Shown here: positions 1 through 8,073 of the stretch, piece by piece | Numbering within the stretch: position 1 is the first letter of the stretch | Layout of the letters: each line of letters opens with the position of its first letter | Notes under the pieces: model-generated | Database searches by the model: none | Seen by the model: the letters and a program-made list of their open reading frames with translations, nothing else | Told to the model about the DNA's origin: nothing | From: a virus | Reading direction: 5' to 3' (one strand) | Length of the DNA stretch: 37,721 nucleotides | IMG/VR virus record: IMGVR_UViG_3300046028_001942 | Span: 1-37,721 of that record | Translations under genes and position numbers: made by a program

Positions 1-2
1 GA

Positions 3-437
3 TTAAATAAACACCGAGCACCTTATCAATTACAGCGAGAGTCGCTTATTGTTGCTACAGTAATTATTTCTGAGTCTGAGATTAAACGAGCAATTCCTGA
101 TTACGATGCTTCTTTTGAAACAGAAAAACCTACTTACTTCAGAAAGATCTTGTATGAACTTGGATTAGACACTACACTAACCTTTAGTAGGCAAGATGGT
201 CTTTGGCATCGTAATCGCTTGAATGAAAAAGTACTATGCAGTAGATACGTAGGCGAAGAAAGACAAGACGACGATTGGATTAAGTCAGGATATGCAAGTC
301 AAGAAGCACTAGACAAATACTCTAGGAATAAAATCCTAGAAGATATGTACAGAACTAAATCCTTGACAAAAGATACACAAGAAGTTCTAGAGAGCAGAGA
401 TCACTATTCGGTTATTGATGAGTCAGTTTGGGAGTAA
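3..437 (+). CDS. Unknown protein, C-terminal part (starts before window)
   Basis: The reading frame is open from the left edge (first complete codon at base 3) to a TAA at 435-437, giving about 144 residues. An in-frame TTG at 150 has no ribosome site, so the real start lies outside the window. The protein is charged and rich in Arg, Asp and Glu, with no membrane segment or motif I recognise. It ends two bases before the nrdA start codon, and the nrdA ribosome site lies inside its last codons, so the two genes are probably co-transcribed and translationally coupled. A role linked to nucleotide metabolism is only a guess from this position. Confidence 0.8.
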   Translation, partial: LNKHRAPYQLQRESLIVATVIISESEIKRAIPDYDASFETEKPTYFRKILYELGLDTTLTFSRQDGLWHRNRLNEKVLCSRYVGEERQDDDWIKSGYASQEALDKYSRNKILEDMYRTKSLTKDTQEVLESRDHYSVIDESVWE

Positions 438-439
438 AG

Positions 440-2227
440 ATGAGTATTATTAAAGATTATTGTAAAGATGCGCTATTTGATGAACTAGGGCTAAAGCGTC
501 TTCGTGAGTCTTATATGAAGGATGATGAAGTATCTCCACAAGACCGCTTTGCTTTTGTGTCTGAGTCATTTGCATCTAATCCTGATCATGCTCAACGCCT
601 GTACGACTATGCTAGTAGTCATTGGTTATCTTACTCTACTCCTATTCTATCTTTTGGTAGGAATAAACGAGGTCTTCCTATTAGTTGCTATTTGAACTAT
701 CTAGATGATACTTCAGAAGGTCTAGTAAATAATCTATCAGAAACTAACTGGTTGTCTATGATGGGAGGCGGTGTAGGCGTTCACGTAGGCATTCGAGGGG
801 TAGATGAGAAGAGTACAGGTGTTATGCCGCACCTGAAGGTCTATGACTCTTCTAGCCTTGCTTTTAAACAAGGTACTACTCGTCGAGGAAGTTATGCTGC
901 TTATCTAGATATCTCTCATCCTGATATTATTCAATTCCTTGAGATGCGTAAGCCTACTGGAGATCAGAACTTCCGTACTTTGAATCTAAATCATGGAGTT
1001 AATATTCCAGACTCTTTCATGAAGATTATTGAGCAATGCTTAATTGACCCTAAAGCAGATGATTCTTGGCCTTTGGTACAGCCTCATAACGGCAAAGTTA
1101 CAGAAGTAGTTTCTGCTAAGATGCTATGGATGAAGTTACTTGAACTAAGGATGCAGACAGGTGAGCCTTATATCTGGTTTATTGACAGAGCAAATGAAGG
1201 TCTTCCTGATTATCAAAAGAAGTTAGGATTAAAGAATCATGGTAGTAATCTATGCTCTGAAATCAGTCTTGCTACTAGTGAAGAGCGCACAGCAGTATGC
1301 TGCCTTAGTTCTGTAAATCTAGAATACTATGATGATTGGAAAGATAATCCTTTATTCTTAGCAGATATTCTAGAAATGCTAGATAACGTAATTGAGTACT
1401 TTATTAAAGAAGCACCTTCTGTTATCGACAGGGCAAAGTATAGTGCAATGCGAGAGCGCAGCGTAGGAGTAGGTGCATTAGGCTTTCACGCTTATCTACA
1501 GAAGCATGGTATTGCATTTGAGAGTGCTCTAAGCAAGTCTGCTAATTTCAAGATGTTCAAGCACATCAGGACTGAATTAGATAAAGCAAATACTGCACTT
1601 GCAGAGGTTAGAGGATCTTGCCCTGATGCCCAAGAGTTCAAAGTACTAAAACGTAATAGTCATGTAATGGCTGTTGCACCTAATGCAAGTTCAAGTATTA
1701 TTATGGGTAATACTTCTCCTAGCATTGAACCTTACTCTGCTAATGCTTACAGGCAAGATACTACTTCAGGAGCATTCTTGACTAAGAATAAGTTCTTGGA
1801 TGAGTACTTCAAGTCTGTAGCACTACAAAAGCCAGAAGGATGGTATGACGACCAATGGGCTAATGTTACTGCTAATGACGGAAGCGTACAGCAACTAGAA
1901 TGGATGCCAGATATCGTAAAGGCTGTATTTAAAACAGCAAATGAAATTGATCAACGATGGATTGTTGAACTATCAGGTGATCGTCAGGTATACGTAGATC
2001 AGGCAATCAGCACTAACTTGTTCTTTAGACCAGATGTTAGTGTAAAATACTTGAGTGCTGTACACTTCCAAGCATGGAAGCAAGGTCTGAAGTCTCTGTA
2101 CTATGTACGTAGTGCAAAGTTAAGGAAAGCAGACAAAGTAGGACAGAAAGTAATTCGTAATAAAATTGAAGATGAGATTGACATCCAAGCACTTGTAGAC
2201 AATACTACTTGCTTGGCTTGTGAGTAA
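440..2227 (+). CDS. nrdA: Ribonucleoside-diphosphate reductase class I, alpha (large) subunit
   Basis: NrdA reduces ribonucleoside diphosphates to deoxyribonucleotides for phage DNA synthesis, together with NrdB. I chose the ATG at 440 (GGAG five bases upstream) over an in-frame TTG at 428, giving 595 residues. The catalytic set is visible: Cys83 (in LPISCYLNYL) and Cys287 (in CCLSS) as the redox pair, Asn270-x-Cys272-x-Glu274 (NLCSE) with the thiyl-radical cysteine, the radical-transfer tyrosines Tyr554-Tyr555 (SLYYVRS), and a C-terminal CLAC pair (Cys591/Cys594) for re-reduction. The E. coli equivalent of Cys83 is residue 225, so about 140 N-terminal residues, including the ATP cone, are missing. 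A hairpin terminator follows, then nrdB. Confidence 0.96.
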   Translation: MSIIKDYCKDALFDELGLKRLRESYMKDDEVSPQDRFAFVSESFASNPDHAQRLYDYASSHWLSYSTPILSFGRNKRGLPISCYLNYLDDTSEGLVNNLSETNWLSMMGGGVGVHVGIRGVDEKSTGVMPHLKVYDSSSLAFKQGTTRRGSYAAYLDISHPDIIQFLEMRKPTGDQNFRTLNLNHGVNIPDSFMKIIEQCLIDPKADDSWPLVQPHNGKVTEVVSAKMLWMKLLELRMQTGEPYIWFIDRANEGLPDYQKKLGLKNHGSNLCSEISLATSEERTAVCCLSSVNLEYYDDWKDNPLFLADILEMLDNVIEYFIKEAPSVIDRAKYSAMRERSVGVGALGFHAYLQKHGIAFESALSKSANFKMFKHIRTELDKANTALAEVRGSCPDAQEFKVLKRNSHVMAVAPNASSSIIMGNTSPSIEPYSANAYRQDTTSGAFLTKNKFLDEYFKSVALQKPEGWYDDQWANVTANDGSVQQLEWMPDIVKAVFKTANEIDQRWIVELSGDRQVYVDQAISTNLFFRPDVSVKYLSAVHFQAWKQGLKSLYYVRSAKLRKADKVGQKVIRNKIEDEIDIQALVDNTTCLACE

Positions 2228-2235
2228 ATGATTTA

Positions 2236-2266
2236 ACCAGAGTGGAGAAATCCCTCTGGTCTTTTT
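2236..2266 (+). terminator. Intrinsic terminator between nrdA and nrdB
   Basis: ACCAGAG (2236-2242) pairs with CTCTGGT (2254-2260). An inner GGA/TCC stem is capped by a GAAA loop with one bulged T, and CTTTTT follows. It probably attenuates transcription into nrdB, which would set a higher alpha than beta transcript level. No separate nrdB promoter is evident in the short gap. Confidence 0.8.
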
Positions 2267-2297
2267 AAATTGCAATAATTGAAAATTGGAATTAAAT

Positions 2298-3269
2298 ATG
2301 AAATTGAAATTGACAGATTCCCGACTAAACTTTAAACCTTTTAACTACCCTTGGTCGTATGACGCATTCCTTCAATCAGAGCAAATGCATTGGTTGCATG
2401 GAGAAGTCCCTATGATCGAAGATGTAAATGATTGGAAGAATAAACTCTCAGAAGAAGAGAAGAAATTCCTTACACATATTTTTAGATTCTTTACACAAGG
2501 AGATATCGACGTAGCAGGTGCTTATGTAAATAACTACTTACCTAACTTCCCTCAACCAGAAGTACGTATGATGCTTTCTAGTTTCGCAGCAAGAGAAGCG
2601 ATTCACGTAGCAGCATACTCGCATTTGATCGAGACTCTAGGAATGCCTGAGAGTACTTATAATGAGTTCTTACAGTACCAAGAGATGAAGGATAAGCATG
2701 ACTACATCGAGTCATTCATCAAGCAAGATGAAAGTACAGCAGCACAACAGATTGCTGTATTCTCTGCCTTTACAGAAGGTATGCAGTTATTCAGTTCTTT
2801 CGTTATGCTCTTGAACTTTGCTCGATTCGGTAAGATGAAAGGAATGGGACAGATTATTGCTTGGTCTATCGCAGACGAATCTCTTCATGCAGAAAGTATG
2901 ATTAAGTTATTCCGAGAGTTCGTAAAAGAAAATAAGCATATCTGGAATGATGATCTGAAATCACAGTTATATTCAATTGCAGAAAAGATGGTAGTGCTAG
3001 AAGATCAGTTTATTGACTTGGCTTTTGGTGTCTCTGAAATGCAAGGTCTTTCTAAACAAGATGTAAAAACCTATATCAGGTATATCGCAGATCGTAGACT
3101 AATCTCTCTAGGTCTTAAAGGTATCTTTAAAGTAAAGAAGAATCCTCTTCCTTGGGTTGATGGAATGCTAGGTACTACACATTCTAACTTCTTCGAGCAA
3201 AAGGTAACAGATTACGCAAAAGGATCTCTCACAGGCTCTTGGAGTGAAGTTTGGGCTAGTAAAGATTAA
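2298..3269 (+). CDS. nrdB: Ribonucleoside-diphosphate reductase class I, beta (small) subunit
   Basis: NrdB holds the di-iron centre that makes the tyrosyl radical passed to NrdA. I chose the ATG at 2298 (GGA seven bases upstream) over a TTG at 2286, giving 323 residues, a normal but compact length. The expected metal ligands are all present: Asp69 (GDIDV), Glu100 and His103 (REAIHVAAY), Glu160 (TEGMQ), Glu194 and His197 (DESLH). Tyr107 sits four residues after His103, as in E. coli R2, where that tyrosine carries the radical. This makes it a tyrosyl-radical type enzyme (class Ia-like), not the manganese or Phe variants. The gene follows nrdA across a 70-base gap. Confidence 0.96.
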   Translation: MKLKLTDSRLNFKPFNYPWSYDAFLQSEQMHWLHGEVPMIEDVNDWKNKLSEEEKKFLTHIFRFFTQGDIDVAGAYVNNYLPNFPQPEVRMMLSSFAAREAIHVAAYSHLIETLGMPESTYNEFLQYQEMKDKHDYIESFIKQDESTAAQQIAVFSAFTEGMQLFSSFVMLLNFARFGKMKGMGQIIAWSIADESLHAESMIKLFREFVKENKHIWNDDLKSQLYSIAEKMVVLEDQFIDLAFGVSEMQGLSKQDVKTYIRYIADRRLISLGLKGIFKVKKNPLPWVDGMLGTTHSNFFEQKVTDYAKGSLTGSWSEVWASKD

Positions 3270-3275
3270 AAGCAA

Positions 3276-3367
3276 GGCTCTAGAACGCTCTCTAAGCGAT
3301 TTAAATCAAAGGTTGATAGCAGCGTAGCCTAAAGACCTTAAATCGCTCCTAGAGGCTCCTAGACGCC
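3276..3367 (+). other. Long imperfect inverted repeat downstream of nrdB
   Basis: AGCGATTTAA (3295-3304) and TTAAATCGCT (3338-3347) are perfect 10-base arms. Pairing continues outward with gaps from 3276 to 3367, where the GGCTCTAG side faces CTAGACGCC, making an imperfect stem of almost 30 pairs. It lies between the nrdB stop and the terminator, so the transcript would carry a large 3-prime hairpin that could block exonucleases. The right arm contains CGCTCCTAGAGGCT, which recurs upstream of the phoH-like gene. Confidence 0.7.
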
Positions 3368-3411
3368 TTAAAATAGATTTAGATTATATAGCATTGTATA
3401 GACGAAAAAAT

Positions 3412-3447
3412 ACCCACCTTGGATCGCTCCTTGGTGGGTTTTCTTTT
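3412..3447. terminator. Bidirectional terminator between converging operons
   Basis: ACCCACC (3412-3418) pairs with GGTGGGT (3433-3439), with an inner GGA/TCC stem. The plus strand continues as TTTTCTTTT. The minus strand continues as ATTTTTTCG. It therefore stops the plus-strand nrd transcript and the minus-strand late/lysis transcript where they meet. Confidence 0.88.
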
Positions 3448-3460
3448 ATTTAAATTTTAG

Positions 3461-3922
3461 TTAAGCCTCAAGACCATTCTTGTAAGTCGCTTTACCGTTA
3501 TTAAAGGTAGCAGTAAGAACTTGACACTTCAGGTCTGATGGATTATAAGATACATGAACCCAACCAGAGTTAGGTTGTCCTGCTTTATAAGCCTCTAGAA
3601 TCAATTGTGTAAACTCTAGATTATGCTTAATCCAAACAGCAAGTTCATAATTAGATAAAGAAGAGCACTCGATATCAGCAGCCATTCCTTTACAATGATC
3701 GCTTGTAGTGCTCCCACCTACTGAAGAGTTAACCATAGGACTCCTGTACCCAGAGTTAACTTTAACAGCACCTAGAGCCTCTCTGATAGGTTGTAGAACC
3801 TTTTGAGTAAGTACAGTCAAGTTATCAATTTCTTTTTGATTAGGAGTATTGTCTAATCCTTTTCTGATTGCTTCTTGACTTTTGGTTAACTCTTCTAATG
3901 TAAAGTTAGTTGAAAGTTTCAT
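3461..3922 (-). CDS. M15-family peptidase, phage endolysin
   Basis: This 153-residue protein matches the M15A/M15_3 zinc peptidases, which cut peptide cross-links in murein, so it is the likely endolysin. Key features are SGYRSP (57-62), the zinc ligands His76 and Asp83 in SDHCKGMAADIE, and His123 in WVHVSY. There is no signal peptide or wall-binding domain, so release would depend on a holin. The start has a good site (AAGGA upstream). That site and the first codons overlap the 3-prime end of the homing endonuclease gene by 17 bases. It is the last gene of the late block, next to the bidirectional terminator. Confidence 0.92.
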   Translation of the reverse strand: MKLSTNFTLEELTKSQEAIRKGLDNTPNQKEIDNLTVLTQKVLQPIREALGAVKVNSGYRSPMVNSSVGGSTTSDHCKGMAADIECSSLSNYELAVWIKHNLEFTQLILEAYKAGQPNSGWVHVSYNPSDLKCQVLTATFNNGKATYKNGLEA

Positions 3923-4730
3923 TTCTTAATTCCTTATTTTTTTCAATCATAGAATTTCTATAATCTACTGCAAGTTTCCAAGCAATTTCTTTTCCATATT
4001 TCTTATAACTAAAAGTCTTTGTTTTCTTAATACCAAAGATATTGTAGTATTCTACAAAAGCAGCAAATAAGTTTTTACCTGTACGTCTTTCAGAAATTCC
4101 ATTTATACCAGAGGTATTTGTAACCCTTAGAGCATTGGAAGTATGAACAATAGATTGCCTATTATTTTCAGAAATAGAAATCATTGATAAATTATCTATT
4201 TTATTATTAGATCTATTTGAATCTATATGATTTATTACTAATGTTTCATCTAGAGTTTTATTACATAATAAATATACAATTCTATGGCAACCGTATGATA
4301 CTCCGTCAACTTCTACCATCCAATAATTATTAGATTGAGAACCTGCTTCCATTCCTCTTTTAGTCTTGTATCCTTTATTTACTTTCCATCTTAAACAAGA
4401 CTTACTAGTTTCATCATAATAAAGCAATTCATTAAACTTATTATAATCTATAAATTTAGTTGACTCTTTAGTTTTTTTATTTACTAAACACCATTCTTTA
4501 TTTTTATTTGATAAGTAATTACCTTCAGTTTCTAATGCTTTTTCTTCTGAAAGATTGTCGTGTACTATTTCTACAGTATAACCACCTGCTTCATTGACAA
4601 TATTACGCCAAGATTCTGTTCTTTCTTTTCTATATGCGCGTTTAGTTCTAGTATTTCCTTTTCCAATATAAAAAACTATATTATTATCTTTTCTTCTGTG
4701 AAAGTAAACATAATAGTCATTAAATATCAT
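3906..4730 (-). CDS. Composite homing endonuclease: GIY-YIG, HNH and AP2 modules
   Basis: In 274 residues this protein joins three modules. Residues 5-75 look like a GIY-YIG nuclease (YVYF at 7-10, FYIGKG at 20-25, Arg34/Arg38 and the ALETEGNYL acidic helix at 65-73). Residues 145-192 look like an HNH nuclease (CHRIVYLL, then INHIDSNRSNNKIDNL with Asn167, His168, Asn176 and Asn180). Residues 208-262 look like an AP2 DNA-binding domain (SGINGISERR, then AAFVEYYNIFG). It sits between the holin-like and endolysin genes, one base after the former and overlapping the latter by 17 bases. That fits a homing gene inserted between two lysis genes. It would act on DNA lacking the insertion. Catalytic activity is inferred. 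Confidence 0.85.
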   Translation of the reverse strand: MIFNDYYVYFHRRKDNNIVFYIGKGNTRTKRAYRKERTESWRNIVNEAGGYTVEIVHDNLSEEKALETEGNYLSNKNKEWCLVNKKTKESTKFIDYNKFNELLYYDETSKSCLRWKVNKGYKTKRGMEAGSQSNNYWMVEVDGVSYGCHRIVYLLCNKTLDETLVINHIDSNRSNNKIDNLSMISISENNRQSIVHTSNALRVTNTSGINGISERRTGKNLFAAFVEYYNIFGIKKTKTFSYKKYGKEIAWKLAVDYRNSMIEKNKELRNETFN

Positions 4731-4731
4731 A

Positions 4732-5235
4732 CTAGTGTTCTTTTTTATTTACTAATAAGTTTGTTTTATTTACACTACTTTGTGAACTTCCAAAATAAAA
4801 ATTCATAACAGTAGCAATAATTTGACCTAAAATAAATCCAGCAATTAAGTCAGCAAACCTAATATTTTCTGGAGCAATTGGTAAAAATGTTATACAAAAA
4901 ATATATAAAGCACCAATAATAGACCAGAAAGAGGCTAAGTAATAAACAAACCTTTTACTGAATAAATCAGATTGATCTAATGCAGAAACCTGCATGGCTC
5001 TAGCATCTGCTGTATTTTTATTAGCCTGTTCAATCTGGAACTCTTCGTGTTTCATAGCAGACTCTTTAATCTCTGCTAACTTCTCTGGACTTAGACCACC
5101 TTGCGCTGTAGCATCAATCTTGATACCTAATTTATCTTCTACGTAGTCAAGACCTTTATCAATAACAGCCTGTGCTACTTTAGGCATATTATTTGAAAAT
5201 AGACTCGATACAATTCCTGCAATAATAGGAAGCAT
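4732..5235 (-). CDS. Holin, GTA/3TM-like
   Basis: This 167-residue protein resembles the GTA_holin_3TM family: a hydrophobic N-terminus (LPIIAGIVSSLF), a charged amphipathic middle (about 20-95) and two membrane segments at about 97-118 (VYYLASFWSIIGALYIFCITF) and 127-148 (ADLIAGFILGQIIATVMNFYF). Such proteins permeabilise the inner membrane so the endolysin can reach murein. The ribosome site GGAG is five bases before ATG. The gene directly precedes the homing endonuclease, and the endolysin follows. The tail after the last membrane segment is short and Lys-rich. Confidence 0.8.
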   Translation of the reverse strand: MLPIIAGIVSSLFSNNMPKVAQAVIDKGLDYVEDKLGIKIDATAQGGLSPEKLAEIKESAMKHEEFQIEQANKNTADARAMQVSALDQSDLFSKRFVYYLASFWSIIGALYIFCITFLPIAPENIRFADLIAGFILGQIIATVMNFYFGSSQSSVNKTNLLVNKKEH

Positions 5236-5258
5236 TATATCTCCTTTGTTGAGTACTT

Positions 5259-5561
5259 TTAAGGACGAACCTTCTTGAGTATTTCTTCTAGTTCTGTAAT
5301 TCTATCTCGCATATCATCAATGATCTTATATGCTTCACTTAGTTCTTTTCTTACAGCGTGTAACTCTTCGGCTAATTGTGTATTTTGAGAAATCAAAGTA
5401 GATAGTTGTTCTGTTTGTAATTTACCTATAGAAGTTACATTAGCGATATCTGTATCATTTCTTTTTAAGTAAAAAGAGAATAAGACAAATACTACTAATG
5501 CAACTGCTGTAAGATCTCCAGATGTAGATTTTAAAACATCTAATATGGTTGTCACTTCCAT
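5259..5561 (-). CDS. Small membrane protein with coiled coil; possible inner-membrane spanin or second holin
   Basis: This 100-residue protein has one membrane segment (about 17-33, TAVALVVFVLFSFYL) followed by a long coiled coil (about 45-97, rich in Glu, Leu and Ile heptads). One N-terminal anchor plus a helical rod is the shape of an i-spanin (Rz-like). No lipoprotein partner gene is visible nested in another frame, which weakens that reading. It lies directly before the holin in the lysis cassette. A membrane-anchored lysis regulator is the alternative. Confidence 0.6.
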   Translation of the reverse strand: MEVTTILDVLKSTSGDLTAVALVVFVLFSFYLKRNDTDIANVTSIGKLQTEQLSTLISQNTQLAEELHAVRKELSEAYKIIDDMRDRITELEEILKKVRP

Positions 5562-5582
5562 AAGAATCCCTTGTTTGTTTTA

Positions 5583-6236
5583 TTAATAGATAATATCTGT
5601 AAATTTCTTTAGAAAAATCCAACCAGCAGGATTCTCTTCTGGGTCATTAATTTGTTGTAGTTCTTCTTTCATAAAATAAGAAGCATCTATAGTTGCTATT
5701 CTATCTGCTTTTAATTCTTCACATCTAATCTTTGCTTGTTCGAAAGTATCAAATCTTTCATATTCACCAATTAGATGATTAAAGCAGGTATAGCAAGTAA
5801 CATCATGATCAAAAACCCCATCTCCATCTAAGTCACAAGTGTGTAAGGTATGTGTATTTTCACCTTCTACACAAATAGCATTGATATGAAACATCCAATT
5901 TTCTGAAGCAATATACTCATCTCTTTTTAATTTAAGTTCAGTTTCCGCTTCTTGTAAATTATCAAATAATCTATATTCTGGGTCAATATTCATACCTTCA
6001 ATATCATACCTATTTGTTTTAATAAATTCTGCATTATTAAAAATAGTATCTCCATTATATAGATAGGTTTTAGCCCAACCCACCCACCATTGAGGATGAA
6101 GATCTAGATCTGCGTCTTCTTGTAACTTATTAACAAACTCTAATCTTGTTAATCCTGTATACCCTTCAGTAATTAATTGATCTACAATAATGTTACAGCC
6201 ACCTACTGCTAGTAATAATTCTTTAGTAACAATCAT
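5583..6236 (-). CDS. Unknown tail-tip associated protein with Ca-binding-like DxDxD loop
   Basis: I do not recognise this 217-residue protein. It begins within the stop of the upstream glycine-rich gene (ATGA overlap at 6233-6236), so it is translationally coupled to it. Possible roles are fibre assembly chaperone or fibre cap. Residues 134-151 hold CDLDGDGVFDHDV followed by CYTC. This is a thrombospondin-3/EF-hand-like acidic loop flanked by cysteines, which suggests calcium binding. Two stretches (about 92-110 and 160-180) look alike, each with aromatic residues followed by an Ala/Glu/Lys-rich helix (FDNLQEAETELK, FDTFEQAKIRCEELK), a possible internal repeat. Confidence 0.65.
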   Translation of the reverse strand: MIVTKELLLAVGGCNIIVDQLITEGYTGLTRLEFVNKLQEDADLDLHPQWWVGWAKTYLYNGDTIFNNAEFIKTNRYDIEGMNIDPEYRLFDNLQEAETELKLKRDEYIASENWMFHINAICVEGENTHTLHTCDLDGDGVFDHDVTCYTCFNHLIGEYERFDTFEQAKIRCEELKADRIATIDASYFMKEELQQINDPEENPAGWIFLKKFTDIIY

Positions 6237-7231
6237 ACTGTTGCTCCATAAATAGTTCCACTATTAGTAACAGTTACAGTAAAAGTATTAAAGTCAATAG
6301 CCTTACCTGCTGCTGCCCCAGCAGATGTTGTAACTATAGTAACTCCTGTATTTTGAGTTGAGGCAGTTCCACCAACAGCATTTGCTGTTCCACCTGCACC
6401 AGAAAATGCATTAAAACTTGCACCAGTAGTTCCGCTCCATCCATATCCTGTACCGCCAGATGCACCCCATCCACCACCTCCTCCACCGGCTTTAGTAGTC
6501 ATGTAGTTTGTTGCTGCACCACTACCACCTGCTCCGTCACCTTGTCCAACACCAAAGGTTGTAGTATTATTTACAGTTACTGCTGTACCACCTACACCAC
6601 CACCTATAATTATCCTACCACCGCCACCCCCTGTAACACCGCTGCTGGTAGTACCATTCCCATCAATACCCGTGCTGTTAACTCCACCGGGAAGACCCCC
6701 TGCTAGTAGTGTAGTACCATTTGAAAGACTTCCTCCTGCTCCTCCTCCAGCACCACCCCCTCCTGATGCTGCACTTGAGGCAGTACTTACTACCGTTCCT
6801 CCATTACCACCACCTCCACCACCTCCTGCAATATATCTAGTTGAGGCATTAATAACCGTCATCCCAAATCCTGCTTTAAGAGCAGTACCACCTGCTGAAG
6901 GGGCTAAATAAGTAGTAGTATTTCCGTTACTTCCACCACCTGTTCCTCCACAGCCAATAATATAACCATTATTGGTCAACTCAATCTTATCTCCACCAGA
7001 CCCTCCTGTTAAAGTAAGTCCCGGTGTTGCAACTGCTGTACTATAAACATATACCCCATTGCCAATAATAATCTTTACATCTGTATTACCTGCTGAATAA
7101 GTACCTGATACTGTACCACCAGCAGGTGCTGTTCCACTTGTTACATTTAAAGCAGCATTGGCTATATTTGCTGCAAAAGTATAAATAATAGTATTTCTTG
7201 AAAAACCAAGAGTCCTTGCTGCAAATGTCAT
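6233..7231 (-). CDS. Glycine-rich distal tail / receptor-binding protein
   Basis: A 332-residue protein whose middle (about 75-300) is dominated by Gly runs separated by short Thr/Ser/Asn segments (for example IAGGGGGGGNGG and KAGGGGGGWG). Such runs can form packed polyglycine helices, as in the adhesin tips of some T-even-like phages. That makes it a likely receptor-binding tip, inferred from composition only. The N-terminal 70 residues are not Gly-rich and may attach it to the fibre. Its start overlaps the stop of the upstream gene by one base (TAATG), so the two are coupled. Confidence 0.75.
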   Translation of the reverse strand: MTFAARTLGFSRNTIIYTFAANIANAALNVTSGTAPAGGTVSGTYSAGNTDVKIIIGNGVYVYSTAVATPGLTLTGGSGGDKIELTNNGYIIGCGGTGGGSNGNTTTYLAPSAGGTALKAGFGMTVINASTRYIAGGGGGGGNGGTVVSTASSAASGGGGAGGGAGGSLSNGTTLLAGGLPGGVNSTGIDGNGTTSSGVTGGGGGRIIIGGGVGGTAVTVNNTTTFGVGQGDGAGGSGAATNYMTTKAGGGGGGWGASGGTGYGWSGTTGASFNAFSGAGGTANAVGGTASTQNTGVTIVTTSAGAAAGKAIDFNTFTVTVTNSGTIYGATV

Positions 7232-8052
7232 TATGCGAATCCTTTCGATAGTGAAACATACCAGAAGCCTGTAGAAGATCTGTATGTCATAATCAATAAA
7301 TCAACAGCATTTAATGCAGTACTAATAGTACCTACACCACCTACACCACCAGACCATTTGAATGAAGTGGGCCAGCCTAGAGTATAAGCAACGCTGGCAT
7401 TCTGAGTAATGAAAAGATTAATAGTCTGACCGTCTTGAGGATTAGAGATAGTCCAACCTGCTGCAAGTACGTTACCTGTCATTGCTAGAGTAAATACATT
7501 ACTTAGAGCGCAGTTTAAAGTAAATGCTGTACTACTTGTAATAGCACTTGTTGCTGTATATGCCTGTAAGAATTTACCAATAGCAGGAGTAGTAATACCA
7601 ATGCTACCATTAAACGAACCATTAATTGCGTTTGATGTACTACTTAGTGTCTTAATACCAGTAATGGTCTGAGTACCTGTAGTACTAACATCACCAAGAC
7701 CTGAAATTAAAGCCCAGTTGGTTGAATCTAAACTTGGATCTGTTACACCTGCACCTGCTACTTTTCTTCTATAAGTCAAGAAGTTAACAGGACTAAATCT
7801 ATTATCTCCGAGTGCATAAGTTGTACCACTTACCCAGATAGTACAACCTGCTGTACTACCTGCTGCTAAGGCAGAGGCGGCTGCATTTGTCGCAGCAGCG
7901 GAAGCAATGCTTTGCTTAGAGTTTACATCAGTCTGAAGTACGTTTGCTTCTTGACCAAAGGTAGGAAGAGCAGTTAGAAAATCATCTGCTCTGTCAGAGA
8001 AGTTAGTAGGATCTGATCTACTTGGAGGAGTTGGTAATGCTGTAATTGCCAT
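7231..8052 (-). CDS. Tail fibre protein with carbohydrate-binding-like segment
   Basis: This 273-residue protein starts with a Pro/Asp-rich segment (ITALPTPPSRSDPTNF) typical of phage fibre N-termini that dock to the tail. An Ala-rich helix follows (about 45-68). Then comes a CBM5/12-like unit at about 73-113 (WVSGTTYALGDN, then FLTYRRKV and STNWALI). The C-terminal half is a Thr/Ser/Ile-rich beta structure ending in GFWYVSLSKG. It is coupled to the glycine-rich gene downstream, so together they probably form one fibre. Confidence 0.75.
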   Translation of the reverse strand: MAITALPTPPSRSDPTNFSDRADDFLTALPTFGQEANVLQTDVNSKQSIASAAATNAAASALAAGSTAGCTIWVSGTTYALGDNRFSPVNFLTYRRKVAGAGVTDPSLDSTNWALISGLGDVSTTGTQTITGIKTLSSTSNAINGSFNGSIGITTPAIGKFLQAYTATSAITSSTAFTLNCALSNVFTLAMTGNVLAAGWTISNPQDGQTINLFITQNASVAYTLGWPTSFKWSGGVGGVGTISTALNAVDLLIMTYRSSTGFWYVSLSKGFA

Positions 8053-8073
8053 TTAATTATTTCCTTAAAAAGA

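Noticed and set aside
4560-4808. Hydrophobic plus-strand open frame opposite the homing endonuclease gene
   Set aside because: Antisense of Lys/Asn/Glu-rich codons gives Phe/Ile/Ser-rich peptide. No ribosome site.
6672-6911. Proline-rich open frame on the plus strand, opposite the glycine-rich gene
   Set aside because: It is the antisense of Gly codons (GGT/GGA read as ACC/TCC), so the open frame is a by-product. No ribosome site.
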